Source: Callipepla californica brunnescens
Taxonomy: Eukaryota > Chordata > Aves > Galliformes > Odontophoridae
Length of the DNA: 64,000 nucleotides
Direction of reading: 5' to 3'
NCBI GenBank assembly: GCA_023055505.1
Contig: JALIRH010000143.1
Coordinates: 434,001 to 498,000, forward strand
The translations under genes were made by a program, and so were the position numbers. This document shows, one piece after another, positions 55,406 through 64,000 of this stretch (the stretch's first letter is position 1; the number at the start of each line of letters is the position of its first letter). The notes beneath the pieces are model-generated. The model saw only the letters and a program-made list of their open reading frames with translations, was not told the DNA's origin and ran no database searches.

Positions 55406-56654
55406 AGGGGCTCTGCCCTCAGCCAGAGGAGGGAGAGGGATAATAGAGTGTATTGGACTGTGTGGATTCGGTGGCCTGGCACATCAAACCCACAGAAATA
55501 TGAGGCACTGGTGGATACTGGTGCACAATGTACTCTAATGCCTTCAAGTTATAAAGGGGCAAAATTGATTCATATCTCTGGAGTGACTGGGGGCTTTCAG
55601 GAATTGTCTGTGCTGGAGGCAGAAATAAGCCTCACGGGTAAAGACTGGCAGAAGCATCCTATAGCGACCGGACAGGGGGCCCCATGCATACTTGGTATAG
55701 ACTATCTGAGAAGGGGGCACTTTAAGGATCCCAAGGGGTATCGATGGGCTTTTGGAATAGCTGCTGTGGACGCAGATAATATTAAGCAGCTGTCTGCTTT
55801 GCCTGGCCTGTCAGAAGATCCATCTGTTGTGGGGTTGCTACAAGTGGAGGAGCAACAGGTACCAATTGCTACAAAAACGGGGCACAGACGGCAGTACCGC
55901 ACCAACAGGGATTCCTTGCTCCCCATTCATAACCTGATTGGTCAGCTAGAGAGCCAGGGAGTGATCAGCAAAACTCACTCCCCGTTTAATAGCCCCATAT
56001 GGCCAGTGCGTATAGCCAGTGGAGAATGGAGACTGACGGTAGATTACCGTGGCCTGAATGAAGTCACACCTCCACTGAGTGCTGCTGTGCCGGACATGCT
56101 TCAACTCCAGTATGAACTGGAGTCAAAAGCAGTCAAGTGGTATGCCACGACTGACATTGCTAACGCCTTCTTTTCAATTCCCTTGGCCACAGAATGCAGG
56201 CCACAGTTTGCCTTCACCTGGAGAGGCGTTCAGTACACCTGGAACCATTTGCCCCAGGGGTGGAAGCACAGCCCAACCATTTGCCATGGGTTGATCCAAA
56301 CTGCATTGGAACAGGGCGGTGCTCCTGAGCACTTACAATACATTGATGACATCATTGTGTGGGGCAATACAGCAGGGGAAGTTTTCGAGAAAGGAGAGAG
56401 AATAATCCAGATCCTCCTGCGAGCTGGCTTCGCTATTAAACGAAGCAAAGTAAAAGGGCCTGCACAGGAAATTCAATTCCTAGGAATAAAGTGGCAAGAT
56501 GGACGTCGTCACATCCCAACAGATGTGACTGACAAAATTATTGCTATGTCTCCACCCACTAGTAAGACAGAGACCCAAGCTTTTCTGGGTGTAGTGGGCT
56601 TTTAGAGAATGCATGTTCCAAACTACAGCCTCATTGTGAGCCCTCTCTTTCGGG
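55406..56654 (+). pseudogene. pol: Pol of E2, N-terminal half (protease and reverse transcriptase part)
   Basis: In frame with the downstream part of gag, separated by the single TAG 55403-55405. Protease motif VDTGAQCTLM, then reverse transcriptase with YRGLNEVTPP, WKHSPTICHG and YIDDIIVWG. A nonsense TAG at 56603-56605 replaces the Trp codon present in E3 (GFW), and the element is cut off 49 bases later. Confidence 0.88.
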
Positions 56655-56917
56655 TGTCGTGGTTTTATGATTTTTTGGTACTGGTATTCCACATCATGGC
56701 ATCATGTAGTGCATTGGGAGTCAGGGAGAACTACATTCCCCAGAGGACTTTGCAATGCTTTGTTTTTCTTTTCACGTGTTTTCCGCTCAGAGGGAACAGA
56801 TAAAAACCCTCTGCGGTCACGGGACGTTCTCTCTCTTTCCTCTAGGATCACTTAGGAGTGGGTGCTCGCTGCCGTCCGCCTTCAGCGTTAGCGTAAGGCC
56901 TTCGGTTTATCGGGCAC

Positions 56918-56961
<44 letters not shown>

Positions 56962-57203
56962 GTTTTGTTTGATTAATTAGGCTTAATTCCAAATTGTATT
57001 GCATAATATTGTGTTATTTACTTCCTGATGTCTTATTTAGTAAATTAGCTTTTCCCCCTCAGATCGTTGCCGCTGTTTTGTTTTGGGGCTTATTTCCTTT
57101 TTTTTTTCCTTTTCCCCCTTCCCCCTGTCCGGGGTGTGGGCCTGTGGGTCTCCTTCCTCGGTTGTTGCGGGGCCGGGCCGAACCGGCCCACAAACCCCTG
57201 ACA
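56655..57203 (+). repeat. 5' LTR of E3 (subfamily B, short form)
   Basis: 549 bp from TGTCGTGG to CCCCTGACA. Compared with the 3' LTR and the solo LTRs it lacks roughly 60 bp after the CATCATG word near its start and has an expanded CT run. Confidence 0.88.
56920..56957 (+). repeat. (CT)n microsatellite in LTR
   Basis: About 19 CT dinucleotides; the 3' LTR has only CTCTCTC at the same place. Confidence 0.9.
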
Positions 57204-57207
57204 TTTT

Positions 57208-57225
57208 TGGCGCCCAACGTGGGGC
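57208..57225 (+). promoter_or_regulatory. Primer binding site, tRNA-Lys type (E3)
   Basis: TGGCGCCCAACGTGGGGC, four bases after the LTR end. Confidence 0.9.
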
Positions 57226-57430
57226 ACGACCAGCTGCCTTAGCCGGGCAGAGACAAACTTTTAGAGTGAATCTCTGTCTGTTGTTAACAAGCTTATCTGT
57301 ACTGCAAGTGCTGTACAGCAAAACATGACCTTGAAGTCCGGGCGTATTGCCAGTTGTTTTGGGATATCTGTAAACTTCTTTTGGGTACTGCCAGATTGTT
57401 TTAGTACAAGAAAAAAAAAAAATAATAAAA

Positions 57431-59191
57431 ATGTCTTTTCTGTTTCTGTTAAAACTGCCCTTACAGGGATTGTACTTCACCGCTTTTTCCCTCTTAATGC
57501 TCAAAACGTACTGGAACTTGGTTAAGTTTGCCATTCTGTTCCATTGGTTCTGGTCCCTATATGATAAATTAAAAGCAATGATAGAGGCACCTGCCAGATA
57601 CCAGGGCACCCCAGCTAATGGAACAAACGATAGCATGTTAACGAACCATGTGATGTTTGAATGGGTATCCGGGTTCCCCTATCAGTTTTTTATGAATTTT
57701 CAAGATCACAACTTAGGGATGGTGTTAATAATTGGGATATTAGTCCTCCTGCATGTAGTAGCACTTTACATCATGTGCAGGAAGCTTCTCCCAGAAACAG
57801 AGAATGTTGAATGGCAGGGAGAGTGGAGAGTTTTAGGAAAGAAATGAGAAGCATGGGGACACCCGGTGTCATGGGATTTTTCTCCCGAACAATTGCAGGA
57901 TCCTGAGGAGCTAGGCCTGTATCTGAGTAAAGGGTGTTGCGGCTCAGAAAGATCTGAGGTGGAACAGCTTATTTGGGGCTTGGCTTATGCTTACCGAGGT
58001 TTATATACTATTATGAAGAGAGAGAGTGTCCAAACTGAGGCCCAAACCAAAGAGGAAAACCTCCCGCTCACACCTGACCAGCCAAAGGAAGCACCAGTAT
58101 CAAAGTCAGTTGCCCCTGTGGAAGGCAAGAAATGGAAACGTGTGTCCTCGCACCTAGAACGCAAAGAAGAGGTGCCAAAAGAAGAGGAAGATATAGGTGA
58201 GGGGGTGGCCACAACCCCACCACCATCGAGAAAGGCAACAAAGAAAAGTGAGAGACATGGAGAAGAAGAAAGTGATGATGAAGGTGAAGAGAAAGTTAAA
58301 GTTACGACGTTTCGTCGGCCCATGAAAATGTCTGAGATCCAAGGCTCAAGAAAGGAGTTTGTTCGACGTCCGGATGAGAGTATTGTCACTTGGTTGCTTC
58401 GGTGTTGGGACAACGGGGCCAACAGTGTGTCCCTTGATAGTAACGAAGCTCGCCAACTAGGAAACATTGCCCGAGATCCGGCTGTCGACAGAGGAATCAG
58501 CAGGTATATGGATGGAATCGCCAGCCTCTGGCAACGAATGCTAGTAGCTGTGAGGGAAAGATATCCCTACAAGAGTGACCTGGCACCTAAAGTGAAAAGG
58601 TGGAAAACTATTGAGGAAGGCATCCAGTATTTGAGAGAAACAGCTGTGGCGGAAATGCTGTATGATCCCACCTTTGATCCTGACGATCGGGACCATGATC
58701 CGGAGAAAGTAAGGAGTACACCCGAAATATGTCAGAAGCTTTCAAAGTCAGCACCAGAAAGGTACGCCGGTACACTAGTGACAACGTTCAACAGATATGA
58801 GGACCAAGACAGAAAACCCCCAGTTTTTGAACTAATTCTTACACTTCAAAACTTCGAACAAAAATTTCCACCGCCATACGCGTCCATTTCAGCCATATCA
58901 AAGTTCGAAGGACAAATGGTAGATATATTGGGAAAATTATCCCAACTGATTGATAGGGTTGAATCGGTTGCAACTATCAGAAGCAAACGCCGTCCTGCTC
59001 GAGCAAATGACAACACTAACTTTACTAACTTCATGTCGCGCGCGGCTTTGTGGAGTTACTTACGTGCAAATGGAGAAGATATGAAGGAATGGCATCAAAA
59101 ACCCACCCCTGCACTGCGAGCACGGGTGAGAGAATTACAACACAGAGCAACTACCAGCGAAGTTGTTCCTGTCACTACAGGTAATGAATAG
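57431..59191 (+). pseudogene. gag: Gag of E3 with N-terminal membrane module, interrupted by one TGA
   Basis: ATG 57431 follows a 205-base leader after the primer site. Residues about 7-42 (FLLKLPLQGLYFTAFSLLML onward) and 97-114 (MVLIIGILVLLHVVALYI) are hydrophobic, with sequon NGT at 63-65. TGA at 57845-57847 lies between LGKK and EAWGHP; the unit 1 element has a Leu codon there. The frame is then open to TAG 59189-59191 with the linker (charged, with RKATKKSERHGEE) and the core EIQGSRKEFVRR, WLLRCWDNGANSVSL, EARQLGNIARDP. E2 shares the TGA, so it was inherited from a common source or is tolerated. Confidence 0.85.
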
Positions 59192-62100
59192 AGGGGCCCT
59201 GCCCTCAGCCAGAGGAGGGAGAGGGATAATAGAGTGTATTGGACTGTGTGGATTCGGTGGCCTGGCACATCAAACCCACAGAAATATGAGGCACTGGTGG
59301 ATACTGGTGCACAATGTACTCTAATGCCTTCAAGTTATAAAGGGGCAAAATTGATTCATATCTCTGTAATGTCTGGGGGCTTTCAGGAATTGTCTGTGCT
59401 GGAGGCAGAAATAAGCCTCACGGGTAAAGACTGGCAGAAGCATCCTATAGTGACCGGACAGGGGGCCCCATGCATACTTGGTATTGATTACCTCAAAAGG
59501 GGATATTTTAAGGATCCCAAGGGGTATCGATGGGCTTTTGGAATAGCTACTGTGGACACAGATAGCCTTAAGCAACTATCTGTTTTACCTGGCCTGTCAG
59601 AAGATCCATCTGTTGTGGGGTTGCTACAAGTGGAGGAGCAACAAGTACCAATTGCGACGAAAACCGTGCACAGACGGCAGTACCGCACCAACAGGGATTC
59701 CTTGCTCCCCATTCATAATCTGATTCGTCAGCTAGAGAGCCAGGGAGTGATCAGCAAAACTCACTCCCCATTTAACAGCCCCATATGGCCGGTGCGTAAA
59801 GCCAATGGAGAATGGAGGTTGACGGTAGATTACCGTGGCCTGAATGAAGTCACACCTCCACTGAGTGCTGCTGTGCCGGACATGCTTCAACTCCAGTATG
59901 AACTGGAGTCAAAAGCAGCCAAGTGGTATGCCACGATTGACATTGCTAACGCCTTCTTTTCAATTCCCTTGGCCACAGAATGCAGGCCACAGTTTGCCTT
60001 CACCTGGAGAGGCGTTCAGTACACCTGGAACCGTTTGCCTCAGGGGTGGAAGCGCAGCCCAACCATTTGCCATGGGTTGATCCAAACTGCATTGGAACAG
60101 GGCGGCGCTCCTGAGCATCTGCAGTACATCGATGATATTGTTGTATGGGGCAATACAGCAGAGGAAGTTTTTAAGAAAGGAGAGACAATAATCCAGATCC
60201 TCCTGCGAGCTGGCTTCGCTATTAAGCGAAGCAAAGTAAAAGGGCCTGCACAAGAAATTCAGTTCCTAGGCATAAAGTGGCAAGATGGACGTCGTCACAT
60301 CCCAACAGATGTGATTGACAAAATTACTGCCATGTCTCCACCCACCAGTAAGACAGAGACCCAAGCTTTTCTGGGTGTAGTGGGATTTTGGAGACTGCAT
60401 GTTCCAAACTACAGCCTCATTGTGAGCCCCCTTTATCAGGTGACGCGGAAGAAGAATGATTTTGTATGGGGCCCTGAGCAGCAGCAGGCTTTTGAGCAAA
60501 TTAAGCAGGAGATAGCCCGTGCCGTGGCCCTGGGGCCAGTGCGGATGGGACAGGATGTAAAGAACATCCTCTACACTGCTGCTGGAAAGGAAGGTCCCAC
60601 TTGGAGTTTGTGGCAAAGAGCTTCTGGAGAGACCCGAGGCCGACCCCTTGGTTTCTGGAGTCGAGCATACAGGGGGTCTGAGGAGCGCTACACTCCAACT
60701 GAAAAAGAGATCTTGGCCGCGTACGAGGGGGTTCGAGCTGCTTCCGAAGTAATCGGTACTGAAGCGCAGCTCCTTCTGGCACCTCGACTGCCAGTGCTGA
60801 ATTGGATGTTCAAAGGAAAGGTTCCTTCCACCCATCATGCTACTGATGCCACTTGGAGTAAGTGGATTGCGCTGATTACACAGCGAGCTCGGATGGGGAA
60901 CCTCAGTCATCCAGGAATCCTAGAAGTGATCATGGACTGGCCTGAAGGTAAAAAGTTTGGAACAACCCCAGCAGAGGAGGTATCACGTGCTAAAGAGGCC
61001 CCGCCATACAATGAACTACCGGAAGATGAGAAGAGATACGCCCTGTTCACAGATGGATCGTGTCGCATTGTGGGAAAGCACCGCAGATGGAAATCTGCTG
61101 TGTGGAGCCCCACACGACAAGTTGCAGAGGCCACTGAAGGAGAAGGAGAGTCAAGCCAATTTGCAGAGGTAAAGGCTGTCCAACTGGCCTTAGATATTGC
61201 TGAACGTGAGAGGTGGCCAGTGCTTTATCTTTACACTGACTCATGGATGGTGGCAGATGCCTTATGGGGGTGGTTACGGCAATGGGAACAAAATGGCTGG
61301 CAACGGAGGGGTAAACCTATTTGGGCTGCTGAACTGTGGAAAGATATTGCTGCCCGAGTAAAGAACATGGTTGTAAAGGTGCGCCATGTAGATGCTCATG
61401 TTCCTAAAAGCCGGGCAACTGAAGAACAACAGAATAACCATCAGGTAGATCGAGCTGCTAAAGTTAAGATGGCTCAAGTAGACTTGGATTGGCAACACAA
61501 AAGTGAATTATTTCTAGCTCGGTGGGCCCATGAGACCTCGGGCCATCAAGGAAGAGATGCAACATATAAGTGGGCTAGAGACCGAGGGGTGGACTTAACT
61601 ATGGACGCTATTGCACAGGTTATCCATGACTGTGATACTTGCGCCACAATTAAACAAGCCAAGAGGATGAAACCTCTCTGGGGGGAAGGACGATGGCAAA
61701 AGTATAAATATGGGGAGGCGTGGCAGGTTGATTATATCACCTTGCCACGATCTCGCAATGTTAAACATTATGTGCTCACCATGGTGGAAGCAACTACTGG
61801 GTGGCTTGAAACATATGCAGTACCCCATGCTACCGCCCGAAACACCATTCTAGGTCTCGAGAAGCAAGTCCTATGGCGACATGGCACTCCAGAAAGTACT
61901 GAGTCAGATAATGGGACTCATTTCAAAAATTCTCTTGTAAGTAATTGGGCCAAAGATCATGGCATTGAGTGGATTTATCATATCCCCTATCACGCACCAG
62001 CTTCCGGGAAGATTGAAAGATACAATGGGTTGCTAAAAACCATGTTGAAAGCAATGGGTGGCGGAACATTTAAGCACTGGGAGAAGCATTTGCCGAAGCC

Positions 62101-62374
62101 ACCTGGTTGGTCAACACTCGAGGATCCATCAATCGTGATGATCCTGCCCAATCCAACTCCCTACCTACTGTAGAGGGAGATAAGGTCCCTGTAGTACATG
62201 TAAAGAACATGTTGGGGAAAGCGGTACGGGTTCTTCCAGCTTCTGGGAAGGGCAAACCTCTCCGTGGAACTTTCTTTGCTCAGGGACCTGGGTCCACTTG
62301 GTGGGTGATGCAGAAGAATGGGGATGTTCAGTGTGTACCACAAGGGAATTTGATGTTGGGGGAGTGCAGTCAGT
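59192..62374 (+). pseudogene. pol: Pol of E3 (protease, reverse transcriptase, RNase H, integrase), C terminus frameshifted
   Basis: Same frame as gag, open from just after the gag TAG to 62173. Protease VDTGAQCTLM (59297 on). Reverse transcriptase LPQGWKRSPTICHG and YIDDIVVWG (catalytic DD at 60131-60136). RNase H FTDGSC (about 61050) and YTDSWMVADA. Integrase zinc part HETSGHQGRD and CDTCATIKQA, core residues in QVDYITLPRS, ESDNGTHF and GKIERYNG. Near 62090 one base is missing compared with E1, so the frame leaves the integrase C-terminal region, which continues in another frame to about 62374 (GDKVPVVHVKNML and later QKNGDVQCVPQGNLML). No dUTPase and no env follow. Confidence 0.88.
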
Positions 62375-62477
62375 AATTCCATGTATATACTTGTATATAT
62401 GTTGTGTGTGTGTGTATCTAATGCATGTTAATCATTGTTTTTCCGTATGTACCATGAATGATGTAGTGATATGGAAT

Positions 62478-62488
62478 AAGGGGTGGAA
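62478..62488 (+). promoter_or_regulatory. Polypurine tract of E3
   Basis: AAGGGGTGGAA before the TG of the 3' LTR, identical to the tract of E1. Confidence 0.8.
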
Positions 62489-63063
62489 TGTCATGGTTTT
62501 ATGATTTTTGGAACTAGTATTCCACATCATAACATCATGTATTGCATTAAGAGTTAAAGAGCTAATACTCCAGCTCCATAGATCATTGATAATTCCAGGT
62601 ATACCTGCCTCAGAAGTGAAGAACAACTACATTCCCCATGGGACTTTGCGATGCTTTGTATTTTTACGTGTTTTCCGCTCAGAGGGAACAGATAAAAACC
62701 CTCAGTGGTCACAGGACGCTCTCTTTCCTTCGGGATCGACGCAGCAGTGGGTGCTCGCTGCTGTATCGCATTCAGCGTTAGCGTAAGGTGTTCGGTTTAT
62801 CGGACACTCTCTCTTGCTCATTTTATTTGATTCATTAACCTCAATTCCAATTATATTGTATTATATTGTATTATTTTACTTTCTGATATCTTATTTAGTA
62901 AATCAGCTTTCCTCCTCAGATCGTTGTCGCTGTTTTGTTTCTAGGCCCATCTCCCTTTTCCCTTTTTCCCTTTTCCTTTCCCCTTTCCTGGGGTGTGGGT
63001 CCGTGGGTCCCCCGCACTGGTCGTAGCGGAGCCGGGCCGATCCAGCCCGGTAAAACGTTGACA
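62489..63063 (+). repeat. 3' LTR of E3 (subfamily B, long form)
   Basis: 575 bp from TGTCATGG to CGTTGACA; more like the solo LTRs at 6401 and 39062 than like the 5' LTR of its own element. The minisatellite begins within a few bases of its end. Confidence 0.9.
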
Positions 63064-64000
63064 GAATACTATGGCCCCATTGATCCCTATGGTCCCATTG
63101 ATTCCCACGGCCCCAATGAGTTCTACGGCCACATTGATCCCTAAGGCCCCTTTGACTCCTATGGTCCCATTGATCCCTAAGGCCCCATTGATTCCTACGG
63201 CCCCATTGATTCCTATGGCCCCATTGAGTTCTATGGCCACATTAATCCCTATGGCCCCATTGAGTTCTATGGCCCCATTAATCCCTATGGCCCCATTGAT
63301 TCCTATGGCCCAATTGATTACTATGGCCCCATTGATCCCTATGGCCCCATTGAGTTCTAAGGCCCCATTGAGTTCTATGGCCCCATTAATCCCTATGGCA
63401 CCATTGATCCCTATGGCACCATTGATCCCTATGGCCCCACTGATTCCTATGGCCCCATTGATCCCTATGGCCCCATTGATTCCTATGGCCCCATTGATAC
63501 CTATGGTCCCTTTGATCACTATGGCCCCATTGAGTTCTATGGCCCTATTGAGTTCTATGGCTCCATTGATTCCTACGGACCCATTGAGTTCTATTACCCC
63601 ACTTATTCCTATGGCCCCATTGATCCCTACGGACCCATCGATTCCTATGGCCCCACTGATTCCTATGGCCCCATTGATTCCTATGGTCCCATTGATCCCT
63701 ATGGCCCCATAGATCCCTATGGCCCCATTGATCCCTATGGCCTTATTGATTCCTATGGCCCGACTGAATCCTATGGCCCCATTGATCCCTATGGCCTTAT
63801 TGATTCCTATGGCCCCACTGAATCCTATGGCCCCATTGATCCCTATGGCCCCATTGATTCCTATGGCCCCACTGAGTTCTATGGCCACACTGATTCCTAT
63901 GGCCACACTGATCCCTATGGCCCTATTGAGTTCTATGGCCCCTTTGATTTCTATGGCTCCTTTGATTCCTATGGCCCCATTGATTCCTATGGCCGCATTG
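63064..64000 (+). repeat. 18-bp minisatellite array 4 (continues beyond window)
   Basis: Same 18-bp family, starting GAATACTATGGCCCCATTG directly after the LTR. A 3.5-unit block with CTTATTGATTCCTATGGCCC is duplicated at about 63732 and 63795. Confidence 0.95.

Larger units (their letters stand above)
53425..56654 (+). mobile_element. ERV-L type element E2, truncated at both ends
   Basis: Begins with an LTR-end-like remnant (TCCAGCCTGGTGAATCG, similar to the end of the LTR at 63063), then a tRNA-Lys type primer site, gag and the first half of pol. It stops at 56654 where the 5' LTR of the next element begins. Sequence is very close to E3 (56655-63063) throughout. Disabled by a TGA in gag, a one-base insertion in gag and a nonsense TAG in reverse transcriptase. 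Confidence 0.9.
56655..63063 (+). mobile_element. ERV-L type element E3, LTR to LTR
   Basis: 6.4-kb element: LTR 56655-57203, tRNA-Lys type primer site, gag, pol without env, polypurine tract, LTR 62489-63063. The bases outside the LTRs (CGGG on the left, GAATA on the right) do not form a target duplication, and the two LTRs differ in content, so the present structure is not a simple insertion. gag and pol share one frame. Confidence 0.9.
49946..64000 (+). repeat. Segmental duplication unit 3 (3' edge outside window)
   Basis: Third unit begins with the same receptor upstream region, receptor pseudogene, 3' flank and LTR start as units 1 and 2. It departs at about 51750, where the minisatellite begins only about 78 bp into the LTR, and then holds two back-to-back ERV-L type elements in place of the CR1-to-exon part of the unit before the window ends in minisatellite. 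Confidence 0.88.

Noticed and set aside
56655..63063. E3 as a simple insertion into E2
   Set aside because: The missing part of E2 does not follow E3 and there is no 5-bp target duplication across 56654 and 63064.

Overview
The window looks like avian nuclear DNA, most likely from a galliform such as chicken. The reasons are 5'-truncated CR1 LINEs, class III (ERV-L type) endogenous retroviruses, an olfactory receptor of the OR14 / gamma-c type greatly expanded in birds, and no dense run of intact genes. The species and chromosome cannot be fixed from the sequence. No intact host gene was found.

Layout: the window is a head-to-tail segmental duplication of about three units. Each unit reads: olfactory receptor pseudogene (+), an ERV-L type LTR, a large array of an 18-bp minisatellite, a 5'-truncated CR1 (-), a solo LTR, a spacer holding a dispersed repeat (R1), a CR1 3' end (+), three orphan exons on the minus strand that resemble the C-terminal coiled coil of MTUS2, a second R1 copy, a spacer, then the next receptor. 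Unit 1 is about 1-20760, unit 2 about 20761-49945, and unit 3 starts at 49946 and runs off the window. Receptor start codons are at 353, 21076 and 50298.

The units differ mainly through retroviral insertions and minisatellite changes. Unit 1 carries a young ERV-L type element (9226-12783) with an intact gag, a deleted pol, two 430-bp LTRs differing at one position seen by eye, and a GATTG target duplication; the empty site survives in unit 2 at 41883. In unit 2 the minisatellite is split by a 7.67-kb class II element (26204-33876) with a 6-bp TGGCCC target duplication, a tRNA-Trp type primer site, gag, pro and pol in three successive -1 frames, each junction with a canonical slippery heptamer, and an env cut short by an in-frame TGA before the membrane anchor. 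Unit 3 carries two ERV-L type elements with tRNA-Lys type primer sites back to back (53425-56654 and 56655-63063), bounded by minisatellite on both sides.

Most worth following up: the membrane-spanning leader at the N terminus of the ERV-L type Gag, with an N-glycosylation sequon at residue 63 in two elements of different LTR subfamily; the gag start codon lying inside the primer binding site of the unit 1 element; the minisatellite, with a G-quadruplex-capable minus strand and kilobase-scale higher-order duplications, which eats into the same ancestral LTR to a different depth in each unit; and the orphan MTUS2-like exons with intact splice sites carried in each complete unit.
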